Assembly: GCA_959347315.1 (NCBI GenBank)
Contig: OY365819.1
Span: 23,454,589 to 23,518,588, forward strand
Source of the DNA: Bimastos eiseni
Lineage: Eukaryota; Annelida; Clitellata; Crassiclitellata; Lumbricidae
Length of the DNA stretch: 64,000 nucleotides
Direction of reading: 5' to 3'
The translations under genes were made by a program, and so were the position numbers. The notes beneath the pieces are model-generated. The model was not told the origin of the DNA. It was given only the letters and a program-made list of their open reading frames with translations, and did not search any database. Below, one piece after another: positions 23,156-34,290 of the stretch (position 1 is its first letter; every line of letters begins with the position of its first letter).

Positions 23156-23626
23156 ACTATAATATATTGACCATTAATGCATTGGCTGCCTGTTCCGTTC
23201 CGCATTTAGTACAAATTCCATTTGTTCGCTTTAAAATCAATTTATGGGGCAGCGCCTGAGTATCTGTGCGACTGCTGTACGGAGATTCATTCCACTCTGT
23301 CTGGACTGCGACTCAGATCGCTTCAGAAGACCGACCTACGCGTGCGGAGGACGAATAAGTGCTTCGGTTACCGCACTTTCTCAGCCGTCGGTCCCAGATG
23401 CTGGAATCCTGTTGGAATGCTGGAGTCTCTCACCCACCATCAGATTTGTCGACTCAGCGGACTCCTTCAAGTCAAAGCTCAAGACTCATCACTTTTTGAA
23501 GGCATATCCCGGTAGTTAGATGTTTGTGTGGCGCCCTTGTAGTGGTTTGGCCGCGTTACGGCGCCATATAAATTGTCGTTATTAATATTATTATTATGAT
23601 TATTATTATTATTGTTATTATTATAT
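23156..23626 (+). mobile_element. L2-like LINE 3' end with (TTATTA)n tail, nested insertion
   Basis: The plus strand reads LHWLPVPFRI-like residues, FALKSIYGAAPEYLCDCCT, GLRLRSLQKTDLRVRRT, then in another frame FSAVGPRCWNPV and FKSKLKTHHFLKAYP. This is the C-terminal domain of an L2/CR1-like LINE and is followed by GGCGCCATATAAATTGTCG and a (TTATTA)n tail at about 23,576-23,623. It is 5'-truncated. It splits the minus-strand RTE-like LINE, with TATA-like bases at both junctions as a possible short target duplication. A relative with the same tail type is at 62,755-63,250. Confidence 0.8.
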
Positions 23627-24110
23627 AGAGCCGCGGCTAAGCACCTTTCGCTGTCTATTCTTGCTACATGTCCGAAGGACGACAGTCTGTTATCCCGGAT
23701 CTTATCTATTTTTGTCACTTCTCGTCCAAGTTCCTCTCTGGTCACCTCGTTTCTGATCTTGTCTCTACTGCTTCGATCCAGAATTCTCATCAAACTATTC
23801 ATTTCCGTCGTCAGCAGTCTCCTCTCATCTCCCCTTCTCAGCAGCACTGGAACAACAAATGTTCTATGCAACTTCTTCTTCCAATACTGATCATATTACC
23901 ACATTTTACCAAGTTAGCGGAACATTGCACACGCTAAAAGAATAATTATTCTTCGCTTGATGTCCTTTGTACACCTCTCGTCTTCTGTTTTAAGTCCTCT
24001 CAAAAACCTGCAAGTTCCAGTTCCTCATTCTCCAGCTTCACTACCAACTCTTCATGTTGTTTGTTCGGTGTTTTAGTCTTTTGTGCGATGATCTTTAGGC
24101 CTAGCCTTTT
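23627..24110 (-). pseudogene. RTE-like LINE, RT C-terminal region (before the nested insertion)
   Basis: From 24,110 downwards the minus strand reads RLGLKIIAQKTKTPNKQ, ELVVKLENEELELAGF, a broken stretch with CTKDIKRRI, then at 23,871 VVPVLLRRGDERRLLTTEMN, MRILDRSSRDKIRNEVTREE and RLSSFGHVARIDSERCLAAA. These are in the order known for the end of RTE/CR1-like reverse transcriptases (KTK, then IKRRI, LLTTEMN, RRDxIRN, FGHVAR). The frame runs into the poly-Asn produced by the tail of the inserted L2-like element. Confidence 0.75.
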
Positions 24111-24394
24111 GCTGCTTGCACCACCGTGTCCCTCAGCTCCTGTAGCTGCATCGGTGTCTCTGCAATTGGGTCGATATCGACAAATATTCGTAAACCTTTG
24201 CAAATCAGTCGTTGATAGAATCATTTTGTATTGTGTTGAATACAATGGCTCCCGCGCCAATGACAGGGAAGTAATGAGAATGAAGACAGAGAGAGACAGA
24301 TAGAAAGACAGACAAACAGAGCGATGAACATTGATTTAAATCGATGCCCAGTTGTCATAAAGACCAGGACTGACAGAACAGATGCGTGATAGAC

Positions 24395-24470
24395 TTAACC
24401 AGAGAGACATAGCCAGAGAGACACAGCCAGAGAGACGTAACCAGAGAGACATATCCAGAGGGACAACGCC
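24395..24470. repeat. Short tandem repeat, about 17 bp period
   Basis: Four to five imperfect copies of AACCAGAGAGACATAGC. Upstream (24,285-24,330) is GACAGA-rich low-complexity sequence. Confidence 0.8.
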
Positions 24471-24479
24471 ATAACCATA

Positions 24480-26040
24480 AGAGTCTGAAACAAAAAACAG
24501 CCAAACGAGCGATCAAATTTATTTGATTATTCTACATTACGTAACAACTGCGTCAACTGAATCCTTTCTGCATCACGATTTAAAAACGCTAATGTTAGCA
24601 GGCACCGAAACGTCACAAGGATTGCGATAGAACTCGTTGCGATGAAGTTAGCTTTCAACGGTGATGTAGACCTATGCTGCAAGTAACTCCGCAATAAACA
24701 ACAATCTGCTGGACGTAATCGCACTCGTTTACTCCAAATTTATACAGCACCACTCTGCGAGCAAGCAGAGGGCACCAGTCTACTCACGAGCACTGCGTCG
24801 TATCAGAAATCGATGCCCAGTTGCAATGGAGACCATAAGAGGCAGAACAGCTGCTTAAGAGTATTATTAGTCGCTCAATAAAGGCTGCAGGCTGATCAAG
24901 GCCATTTAAAAAAAGGTCTAACAGGCAAGATTAATTAAGAATGACCATAGTATAGAATCACTCAAATAAAATTGCATTTTTCTGAGCCGTTTTCTAAAAC
25001 CTTCTCACCCATGCCTACCATCAGGTGCGCTTCAAGCCAAACTCATGCGACTGACTTTCACAATAGACGTTTCAAGCCAACTCGTGATCAAGAATCGTAA
25101 TGCATGGTGCTTATGAAAGGCTCTTGAAGAAATTTCAGAGAATGCAAAATGCAGCATCCAGATTAGCATTAAGTTTAATAACAAATTCTATAACATAAGA
25201 GATAAACACGTTAAGAGATCGCTTTAAAATGTCTGCAATGGATTCGCACCTCAGGACCTGGCGAATGGTCATGCTGATATCATAGGTGACGATCACAGTA
25301 ACTGCTCAGCGTTGCGAGTTATGATGTAGCAAGGAGATTGCCTACGGGGTTGAGATCAAAGCCGTTATTGAAGTTCATGAAGACCTTGAAGTCTTGGTAG
25401 TAACTCCTTAATCTATTGCGTTTGATGAAGTAAGGGTTTCTATAATTTAATGTGTTAATACAATTATTAGGTGCATAAAACACCATATTCTCTTACAAAC
25501 TGCCACTGGACGGTGGGGACTGTTGGTGAAGTTGGTCTTGGTAGACATGCAAACTGATAACTATTAACCTTACGATGAATTCCCTATTGAGCTATTAGCA
25601 GATCAATTGGCAAAATAAGCTTTATATAAAAATACCCGAAACAAAGACTTACAAATGGTTGTTATAATTGTGTGATATGTGTAAACGAATCAAATAATGA
25701 ACATGCATCTCAAAGGGATCAGTTTTCTCAATACACGCTTAAAATTGCATGTAGCAATGTCTGCGACACTTCTGTAAGTAAGCTATAATAGTCCTCCTAC
25801 GAGATGTCGACACCATTTAACTGAAATCTCCCCTAGAGTCAACATTCGGTTTTATTTTTATCAGTTAAATGAAGGCTGGTTAGGACAATAGTTTCAACAA
25901 CATAAATGCCCATAACCTCATTCCTCTCGGTATCGTAGTGCAAAAAATGGTAAAGATACGAGTTGTCATTATATATGTGCGGGCAAGTAAAATCCAAAAG
26001 ATTAAACTCTTAATCTAACAATTCACTACCGTAATATTTG
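24480..26040. other. Intergenic, no gene recognised
   Basis: About 1.5 kb with no supportable coding, RNA or repeat feature. Confidence 0.4.
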
Positions 26041-26044
26041 GAAC

Positions 26045-26565
26045 AGTTACCTTTCTCTCACCCTCACTCCACCTCTTCCTCCTCCTCTTCATAATCCTGC
26101 ATTTCGTCCTCCTCTTCATCTTCATCCTTCTGCTTTTCCTTATGCTTTTGCGCCTCTGCTGCCCCTCTTCTTCTTCCTGCGCCTGCTTCTCCTCCTGCTC
26201 TTGCTCCTTCAGCTGCCTCTACTCACCTTCCTCTCCTCCACTTACCCCTTATCCAGCTTCCGTCCTTGTCCCCTCCCTGTTTGCCCTTTATTCTCCTCCT
26301 CCTCCACTCACTCCTTCTGGTCCTGCTTCCGCCGCCATCGCTACCACCACGGCTGCTGTCACTGATGCTGTTGTTGCTACTGGTACCATTGCGACAACAG
26401 CATAATACATAGTAAGCTGTGATTCTATTACCCTGGAAGGCAACAAGACTATGCTAGTGACATCGCGAATAGCAATTTTGAGTACGGGCAGAGTACGGGT
26501 ACCGGTCCTGTGTCACGGGTACAGGTCTAGTAACAAAAGCGCTGTACTCGCAGACTTCTAGTTTA
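26045..26565. mobile_element. hAT-like ACGGGTACGGGT element, partial relative
   Basis: A CT-rich tract (TCCTCCTCTTC-type, 26,080-26,300) is followed by AGTACGGGTACCGG, TGTGTCACGGGTAC, AGCAAAAGCGCTG-like sequence and CTCGCAGACTTC. The same order (CT tract, then ACGGGT repeats, then TACCCGCAGACC end) is seen at 54,427-55,234. The left terminus is not recognisable here. The long frame at 26,142-26,405 is compositional. Confidence 0.5.
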
Positions 26566-26928
26566 TATGCACGTGACGTCGTAATATCTCTGCAATGATG
26601 CTCTACGATGAAACACAGACATGCTTTAAAACAGAATCCGCGCAACTTTCAGTTAATTAGGCCTGCTTATGCGCTGTCGTTGTGTCACACAGTCGTTCAA
26701 AGGCAGATCATTGATTAACTCAATCGTGACAGAACCCACCGGGAAAGATTTCTTAGCGATTTATTCCGTAGATATACGCAACGTTGGATAGCGGTCGACG
26801 CTGTTTGAACACATTCCGCCTTATACGGCTGAGATATGTGGTTTTCATTCAGTGAGCAACTGTTTCCTGTGCGTACAGAGCTTCCGTTCAACGCTATGTA
26901 GGAGACGGGTGGAAGATTTAATTAACTA

Positions 26929-27565
26929 TCTTGTAAATAAAGAAGGCTTTCTGTGTGTCCCTCTGTCCGCGATGCAATTCCACAGTTTTACAGCTATTGA
27001 CTCGAAACCTTTGTCGTTGGTTCAGGGAACACCGGGGACACCCAGTAGAGGGGTTCCTGAACCCCGGAGTTGCCCTCTTCCTGGTCTCCATGACCAAAAA
27101 CCTACGACGCACCTCTCACACACTCATAAAAGCAAAGTTTCCTTATTACTCGCCAGGATCGTGTCACCTGCGACATGTCGTACACGTACCAGGCATACAG
27201 TATCGTTTACACATAGTAATATCATGTTGAAAGACTTAGGGGATACAAAAAGAGGACCTAATGGCACAACAGTCCCGCTGTGCAAATATGTCATCATGCA
27301 ATAAAACCATTAAAATACAGTTCTGCACAAAAAACTGTATGTGGTGTGTACTATGAAGACTATTTATTTACTTGTATATCAAGATCTTGTGTATGTGTCT
27401 GTCTCTCCGTTTATGCATTTGCATATTTTTTACAGCTATTTACTCGAAACCTTCGCCGTTCGCTTGGGAAACACCTCGGACACTCAGTAGAGGTAGCGGC
27501 CGCCGCATTCCTCCTCGCCAGGGCCAAAAACCTGTCTTTTCCCGGGCACCGGGTGCCCCAGCTAG
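26929..27565 (+). mobile_element. Helitron-like non-autonomous element, best complete copy
   Basis: 637 bp, beginning TCTTGTAAATAAAG after an A and ending in CTAG (27,562-27,565) before a T. Just before the end is a hairpin, GGGCACCGGGTGCCC, followed by CAG. A 5' TC, a 3' short hairpin plus CTRR, and insertion between A and T are the recognised marks of Helitrons. Internally two related blocks of about 110 bp each carry TTTACAGCTATT and CGAAACC next to GCCAGGGCCAAAAACCT, so the element looks like an internal dimer. No Rep/helicase is encoded. Other copies: 6,111-6,412 (partial), 39,367-40,410, 54,355-55,627 and, in the inverted arm, 57,319-57,574. Confidence 0.65.
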
Positions 27566-27836
27566 TATAATACAAGTCAACTCTCTAGCTTTCCGAAAAT
27601 GGGACAGCCATCATATCATATGAATCAACGCAGATCCTTTCCGAGCTTCTTAATTATCGACATAATTTATAGAGCTACGTGCGTATTAGTAGTCTGTGGG
27701 TAAGGGATTTTTGCTAATCCCTTATTAGTTATTCAAAATACAAATTTATTGTTACTATGATTTGAATATTTAAATTGTAAATAGGATGCACTTCAAATGA
27801 ATATTTGTTGTCAGTAATTACTGATGAAAATTGAGC

Positions 27837-28730
27837 TTATTTCCGACTTAATGTGTAAATATTTATTCCATAATCGTCTCCAACAATCAGTTGCTTGGTT
27901 TCATTGTCGTAGCACAATTTCTGTGGCATTTGCAGCTTTGTTTCTTCTTCCTCTTCTGTTGGACAAAGAATTCGATTCCATTTAAGATCGTAATCCAACA
28001 GAATCACTCTATTATTTTCTCTGTCAGCCACTAACACTCGGTCGTCTGAATCGAGTGAGAAATAACGAGGATCTTTCAGTTCTTGCGCTTCACTTGAAGG
28101 AATAAAACGACGGATGATCATCTGTCCATCTCTGGTCAATTCGTTTACTCCCCACTTCATCACCCTCTCGCTCCCACTTGACTCACTATCTTAAATCTTC
28201 TCTACCATCCATTCATGAATGATGATGAAATTTCCAATGAATGTTTCCACCGCATGAATTACGTTCTCGATGTCTCTTGGTAACTGAATGGATCGAATAA
28301 GTTCTGCGTCTGGTCCATAGATCGTCAGAATGGACGAGAACTGAGTGACCAGTCACCAACAACTGACCATCAATGTACCTTGACAGAGTGCGTGGCCATT
28401 TGGTGAGCCATATGATGATTTTGTATCTGTCACCATCTTCTTTTGTTATCTTCCAGACGCAGTTTTCTCTTTGCTCAGAAACGTAGAGACAATTTTCCTT
28501 CTCACTGGAACCAATATCAATGGGATACTTAATCACTGAGATTTATATTTCCTTCTGAAAACGAAATGTACCTCGATCCTCAAAAGCACGAATTACACTT
28601 GGATCATCATAAGCAAAATACGATCTACAAATGACGTAGATTACATTCCGCAGTTTAGTCACTCCGTATACATGATGAATTCCTCGTATCTCGATTCTCT
28701 GAGTGAAGTTGATGGAAATTGGATACACGA
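27837..28730 (-). pseudogene. Gene B terminal exon: NHL-like beta-propeller, disrupted
   Basis: Paralogue of the gene A propeller exon with the same phase-1 acceptor (TTTATCTTTAG) and the same first residues Val-Val-x-Pro-Ile-Ser-Ile-Asn-Phe-Thr-Gln-Arg. Readable blades include DIGSSEKENCLYVSEQREN, DDRVLVADRENNRVILLD, LKWNRILCPTEEEEE and GINIYTLSRK at the end. Defects: TAA at 28,543-28,545, a frameshift at about 28,330-28,350, and TAA at 28,191-28,193. The first stop falls within a few codons of the TAG in gene A. It is a pseudogene or a badly damaged allele. Confidence 0.8.
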
Positions 28731-28739
28731 CTAAAGATA

Positions 28740-29370
28740 AATTTATTATTAATAGGCAAATGATTCACCATGAATAATTTATTTGTCTATTATTTAATAT
28801 CATCTGCATTATAATTGATGTTAATCATTATAATTGACTGCCATTATTTGGATTGTATTCAGTTTTTAATTTTTTTATTCGCTTGCCTATGTATAATGAT
28901 AATGTTTGAAAAAGGAATAAATCATTGAAATGTTACAACAACAATTAATACTATTATTGCTATTATTATTATCATTGTTGTTATTACTTTAATTAGCACA
29001 ATATATATTTGTTTGGTTATCTAATGCCGTTGATTTACAACTAAAATGAAGCACAATTATTGCTCATAAGCTAAAATCCAATTATTGTTATATATTCATT
29101 ATGTTCCTATTGTACTACTTGAATTAGAATTGATTAGGCCTACTGCTGGTTACTTCGATCACCGACAAATATCTTTTCTGGCTACCTTTATTGGTTTATG
29201 TTTTATTCATTTTCGTAACATTCAAAGAAATTATCAATCTTTTCTTACCCGTTTCATCATGCTGCTGATTTTGTTAACATAGTTGGCTCAGTCATTTCAT
29301 TAAAAAGCTCAACAATATAGGCCTACTTTTAAAACGCGCTTTAAAGCTTTCTTTACTATGATAGCTGTCA
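28740..29370. other. Gene B intron (GC-AG)
   Basis: AT-rich intron between the TRADD-N-like and propeller exons of gene B. It has a short TTATTA-rich run at about 28,955-28,990 and no other recognisable content. Confidence 0.5.
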
Positions 29371-29381
29371 TAAGAACTTGC

Positions 29382-29724
29382 CAATAGCTTTCTCGAACTG
29401 ATTCCTATCAATGTTGATCATCTTTACAGTAGATTGTTGAATATTTTCAAAAATGAAATCTCTCAGCTGATTCGATTCATACAACCTCTTAATATATTTA
29501 ATGGCTGCTTCTAAATGACACCAGATCCAAACGACCACAGTCTGTCTGTCCAGTTGAGAGTTGAGTATTTCTACGCCTTCCTCCCTCAGTTGACTGATGA
29601 GTTTGATCGGACCGCGGTGTGGTTCTGCTCCGAAGATCTTCGATGCTTTGATGAAGTAGCTGTTGTGTTTCCACTGGCACTGTACAATTTGCACCACGAG
29701 TTTGCGCTTGCATTTTTATTACAC
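29382..29724 (-). pseudogene. Gene B exon: TRADD-N-like domain, frameshifted
   Basis: Paralogue of 12,703-13,056 with acceptor GTTTTTAG and the same GC donor (GCTATTG then GCAAGT). The N-terminal part reads GVIKMQAQT and then SIEDLRSRT; the C-terminal part, in another frame, reads KLISQLREEGVEILNSQLD, TVVVWIWCHLEAAIKYI, KRLYESNQLRDFIFENI. At least one frameshift lies near 29,590-29,620. The high similarity of both halves to gene A supports recent duplication. Confidence 0.8.
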
Positions 29725-30418
29725 CTAAAAACAAAACTTTGTTTTAGATAACTGATATTAAATTTAAATAAGAGGGGCTGTAGATAGGCCTATCAATACA
29801 GATTTCGAGCATAGTCTAATCTAAGAGAAAAATCAACCGGATATTTTTCTGACAGATCATTAGCATGATTTTCAAATAAAATGCAACCCTTGCTCAGGAA
29901 TTTATAGCGTACATGATTTTACCCAATCTTTTTTATGCATGTGAAAATCATCTGGAAATTTTAGGATAATAGTTTTCACCCATCTGATTAAATTGTAACT
30001 GGAAAGCACAAGTCAGCACAGAATTCGATGCTATGCCTGTTTCAAATTTAGCATATTAAATTTTAGCTGACACTGTAATTATTAAAAGGCATAGCATCTG
30101 AACACAATTCTACTCGCCTAGCTTCAATCTCCACCGAGCTGATCAATCAGTGATCATTGGAACATTACTTGGCCCAGAGACTGAACATTCACGCTATCTG
30201 TCAGCTGCTGTCGATGAGAATCCTTTGGCTGGTTCCACCCTTGTGTTGTGAGCCCACTACTGCATGGTGACGGTTTCAGCTTACTGCGCGCTGTTTGGCT
30301 AATCGGTGTAACGTTATTAGCAGGAAACTGCTGACATTTAGTATCATAATAGGCCAGCGCAGGAAACGTCTCTGAATAGTTACTTTGTGATATACTCAAA
30401 ATAATACAATACAATAAT
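29725..30418. other. Gene B intron between CARD and TRADD-N-like exons (distal part)
   Basis: Intronic by comparison with gene A. No coding sequence is supported; the 30,154-30,414 frame has no domain. Confidence 0.4.
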
Positions 30419-30711
30419 CAGAGGTGTAACAAGGTTTTGAAAAATGGAGCACAATTTACAAAATATTGCGCGAAGTGCCAAACAATTTTTTGCCCCCCCC
30501 TCCCTACTTTTTGAATTGTGCCCCCAGAAATTTTTAAAATGAGAGCACAAATTATTTTAACAAAGGTAATCTTAAAAACCCATTGGATAAACATAAAAAG
30601 AACCAATTTGAGGGCACATGGGGGAACTGAGCACTAAAACTGGGGGCACTTCCAGTTTTGAAGCGGGGGGGGAGGCGGTGCCCCACCCGCCCCCCGCTTG
30701 TTACACCTGTG
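30419..30711. mobile_element. hAT-like MITE with 8-bp target duplication
   Basis: The 293-bp element begins CAGAGGTGTAACAAG and ends CTTGTTACACCTGTG, so the 15-bp terminal inverted repeats match at 14 positions. The flanks are ACAATAAT (30,411-30,418) and ACAAGAAT (30,712-30,719), a 7/8 match that fits an old hAT target-site duplication. The interior has runs of C and G (CCCCCCCC near 30,493) and GGGGGCAC-type motifs, and no gene. It sits in the gene B intron about 30 bp from the CARD exon. Confidence 0.85.
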
Positions 30712-30739
30712 ACAAGAATTGTAATTCAATACATTCAAC

Positions 30740-31019
30740 CTCCTCCCCCTTCTATGATCATTGCTGCTCTCTTCTGGTCGGTGTGTCGAAGACATTTGAC
30801 AAAATTTGAATTTCGTCGAAATAATTCACGAGATATAAGAGTTCGGTGTTTTTTGCACGAGTTGAAAGTCGTCGTTGAATGAACTGACTTTGATCTTCCG
30901 TTAAACAGCTAAGAGACAACAGTGAAAAAAGAATTTCTCGGTTGGTTGAATATTTTCTAAGAAATAACTTCTATTGTTTCGAATGATTGCAGATCTTTTC
31001 TTTGTCTTTCCATAAAAAT
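30740..31019 (-). pseudogene. Gene B exon: CARD domain, frameshifted
   Basis: The minus strand has acceptor CTCATTTGTAG, then DFYGKTKKRSAIIRNNRSYF, LENIQPTEK, a shift, LTEDQSQFIQRR, TELLYLVNYF, another shift, FVKCLRHTDQK and IIEGGGG before a GT donor at 30,739. It matches the gene A CARD exon through its length, including splice borders and phase 1. It is 280 bp against 288 in gene A, and the indels break the frame. No F-box-like exon was found upstream of it in the minus orientation. Confidence 0.8.
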
Positions 31020-31104
31020 CTACAAATGAGAGAAACTACAAGCGATTTTTTCCAGCTGCATTTTACGTTATAGCATATTATCGCAATCAGCTAAACATGT
31101 TAAC

Positions 31105-31240
31105 CGAATAAGACACCCTCTCCGACGTACACGTACATGTAGTTCGCGACCTCGGCGTATATCTAGACAGCAAGCTGAACATGACCCACCACATACCTTG
31201 TTGTAGTGTATTGATTGCAGTTGAAAAACACATTCATTGC
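31105..31240 (+). pseudogene. LINE fragment (RT C-terminal region)
   Basis: The plus strand reads VRDLGVYLDSKLNMTHHI, the typical LG-V-x-x-D-x-x-L-x-x-x-x-H-I motif that follows motif C in CR1/L2/Jockey-type reverse transcriptases. Only this piece is recognisable. Confidence 0.6.
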
Positions 31241-31559
31241 AAGCCAACATATCTGACTCGTCTCATTGCATTACAGCTCATCCATTTTGAACTCAATGTG
31301 TTCCGTATGAAAAAATGTGGTGTATGTTCACGGACATCATTATTGCTCTCGATGGCACTACCATTTGCTGTTTAATATTATTTGTTCGAGTCAGAACTAT
31401 ACATGTCGACAATCACAGTGGTAATCATAAATTGACATTAACATTTGGACGAGGCTCCTCTAGCTGATTTTGTAGTTGCTAGTTCTCACATTGGTGTCAA
31501 TAAGGGTGATCTATACGGCTAACCGATAATATAGCAGAGATGGCGAAAGTCACCACATT

Positions 31560-33650
31560 CATAGTGGAGCGGTAAAAAAAGATGGCCTCGAACGATGCAA
31601 ATATGAAGGACTTAACAAATGCGAAAGTTGCGATATGTTCGGTATTCCGGAGAGATTTGAAGGACTGAAAAAATGCAGGACATGTGAACGATTAGAAATT
31701 TTTAAGTAAAAGAAATGGAGAAAAAGTTATCGGAATTCCTTGATAATGAGCAGCTAACTGAAAGCATCAAAGGAAAATGAACATAAACGAGAAGACGAAA
31801 TTATATTTCACAGAAGGATAAGAAAATAAACAAAATCAAAGTAGAAATAGAGAAGTCATGGATCGAAGAAAGAGAAGAAAATGGACCATAATAGTGAAAA
31901 CAAATTTAGAGAAGACGCTGATAGTCGTCAGCGACAACGTTAAAGATGTAGAAGAGAAGATCAAATGAACAGCAGAAGAAGTAAATAGAAGAGAGGACAG
32001 AATTAACAACATAGCAACCCAAAGACTGGAAGACATGGTGGATGTGACGAGGAGCAAACTTTAACAGAAGACGACAAGAAGTTGATTATGGATTTCATCA
32101 ACGAGATGCTAAACTCAAACGTTGAGAATGAGGATATCAAACAAAATGTTTCGACTAGGCAAGCTAACAGAAGGAAAGATGGCAAGACCTTTGCTGGTTG
32201 AATTTCGTAAGAAAACCAAACGAGAACGAACGCAGTTATGAAATCAATTTCTCTCCTGAAGGATGCACAGGAAATATACAAAAGAATGATGGAGAGCGAA
32301 ATTGTAGAGACCTTGTAATGACATGCAAAGTGAAGCAATGCCAAGAAGAGTCGGGGAATGGATATGCAAAGTAATGGGATTGCCAGGAAGTAAAGAAATC
32401 GTAAAGATAAAAAATATAATGACATTGCATCAAAGGAAAAGAAGGAGAAAATGCAAGAAGAAGATGCTCAAGGAAATTCTGGACAAGACGAAAAAGAAAC
32501 GCCCGGGAGTGTAGGTAGCCCACAACAAATTCTAAAATGCTTCTCTGTAAATGTGAGAATCCTAATAAGTATGGAAAAGAGACATCTTTATTCAAAACAA
32601 GATTAAAGGGATTGGTGTAAATTAAACTTAGATAATCTTAAAGAAGTCGCAGGAGAATACAAATAATCGATGACAGGAAATTTGGTTTAAAAAGGTTACG
32701 TGTAGCCACAAAGGTATAGAAGAAGAGGAGAGTAAGGCAAAATGTTTGGAAAAAATATCGCAAGCTGAAGAAGAGCATGGAAAGTAACGCAGGGAGTAAC
32801 CAAGATCTGGGTATACAAAACCGAGTCACAAAACTAAAGAAACAAAGAAACAGTACGTAAGAAAAAGGAACGATTCTAACAGGGCTAATAAAGAAGAAAT
32901 CTAGATATACGAAATGAAATTGGCTCAAAATGCAAAATTGACAGCAAGAGCTTTTACAAAACACGTAGGAAATGGACGGGAAAAAAGGATGAACGTTGAG
33001 GGAGAAATTATCATAGAGGACAAAGAGACAGCAGAGGAATTAAATAAGTACTTTCGATCTGTATTCAGCCAATAAGATGGAGAACATAATATTTTATAAC
33101 AGAGGCGCCAATGATGTTCCAGGGAGGAGAATAGCGAAGGTGAGAGAATGTTCTCTTCACGAGGGAAAAATCATATATGCATCAGAGAAACTGCGCACTG
33201 ACAAAAACCCAGGGTATACACGATGAAATGCTTCCTATGTTTCTGAAAGAGCCAAGGGAAGAGTTGGGTGAATCCTATCACAAATAGAGGAGAAATCAAT
33301 GGCAACTGGTGCAATACCGCATGACTGGATGGATGCTGTTGCAGTACCTCTCTTTGAAAAAGGCAACAGGAATGAGGAAAAGAGTTATAGACCGGTCAGC
33401 CTAAAAAGTGTTGTAAGCAAAATATTGGAAAAAAGTAATAAAGGATACAACGGTTGAGCATCTAAAGAGGCACCAAGTGTTCCAGCCAACATGGAATCAT
33501 CAGGGGAAGATCATGCCTAACAATTCTACTGAACTTCCGGGAAGAGGTCTACGAAAAATTTGATGAAGGCAAAGCTGTGGATGTTATACTTGGGCCTTGT
33601 GAAGGCTTTCGACAAAGATCCACATGGCCGATAATGCTGGAAAGCAAAAC
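31560..33650 (+). pseudogene. Degenerate CR1/L2-like LINE, ORF1 and first part of RT
   Basis: An ORF1-like part reads, through stops and shifts, RLGKLTEGKMARPLLVEFR, then a piece ending VGEWICKVMGLPGSKEIVKI (31,690-32,420). The pre-RT part reads KLTARAFTKHVGNGREKR then KETAEELNKYFRSVFS (32,940-33,075). The RT part reads IPHDWMDAVAVPLFEKGN, EEKSYRPVSLKSVVSKILE, LTILLNFREEVYEKFDEG, then the motif-A region VKAFDKDPHG at 33,590-33,630. It is cut there by a foldback element and resumes at 34,291. An endonuclease domain was not recognised. Confidence 0.7.
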
Positions 33651-34290
33651 GGTTCCGTCATTTCGTCGCAGTTCATTTCGTCACATTTCACTTCGACGCA
33701 TTCCATCTTTTAATCATTGCCGATTCCATTTAAACGACATCCTTTTCATCAATTGAACTACTATTAAACATAATTCTTATCATCAATCCACCTTCCTGTC
33801 CGAATCTTTCCATCAATCCCACTTCCATTTTTACTACATTCTTAACATTAATTCAGCATCTAAGTAAACATAAATCTTCTTATCATCCACTCTTTCATTT
33901 AGACAGAAATCTGTTCGTCATTCTATCGTCATTCCCGCTTCCATTAAGGCATAAATATTTTCATTAATTCAGCTTCTAGCTAAGCAGAATATATTTCATC
34001 AATCCATCTTGCTGTCGAAATCTTTTCATCTTTCTCCCTCTATTCAGACGGGATATTTTTCATCAATGTAGCGAGGTGGGTTGCTAGAGGGTTCGTTATA
34101 TGTAGGTAGCTGTCAGCTAAGACACGCCTTTCGGTGGTTTCTTTCAAAATGTGCTCAACCTAAAATGCGACGAAGCTATCTGCGACGAACTAGAACGAAA
34201 TAAGCCATGAGACAAAATGAACTGCTACGAAATTAATTGCGACGAAATGATCTGCGACGAAATGATCTGCGACTAAATGAGCCGTCACCA
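33651..34290. mobile_element. Foldback element of TTTCGTCGCAG subrepeats, inserted in a LINE
   Basis: The ends GGTTCCGTCATTTCGTCGCA and (reversed) GGTGACGGCTCATTTAGTCG form imperfect inverted repeats, each continued by further CATTTCGTCGCAG / CTGCGACGAAATGA subrepeats. The interior is an array of the CATCAATCCAGCTTC core minisatellite (33,700-34,070), followed by TGGTTTCTTTCAAAATGTG. The LINE reading frame is recognisable on both sides, so the insertion postdates the LINE. The small element at 36,254-36,415 is a shortened relative. Confidence 0.7.

Noticed and set aside
26852..27304. 150-residue frame and its equivalents at 6,144, 40,043 and 55,390
   Set aside because: The same peptide pieces recur at each Helitron-like copy in different frames and both strands, so they are repeat-derived.
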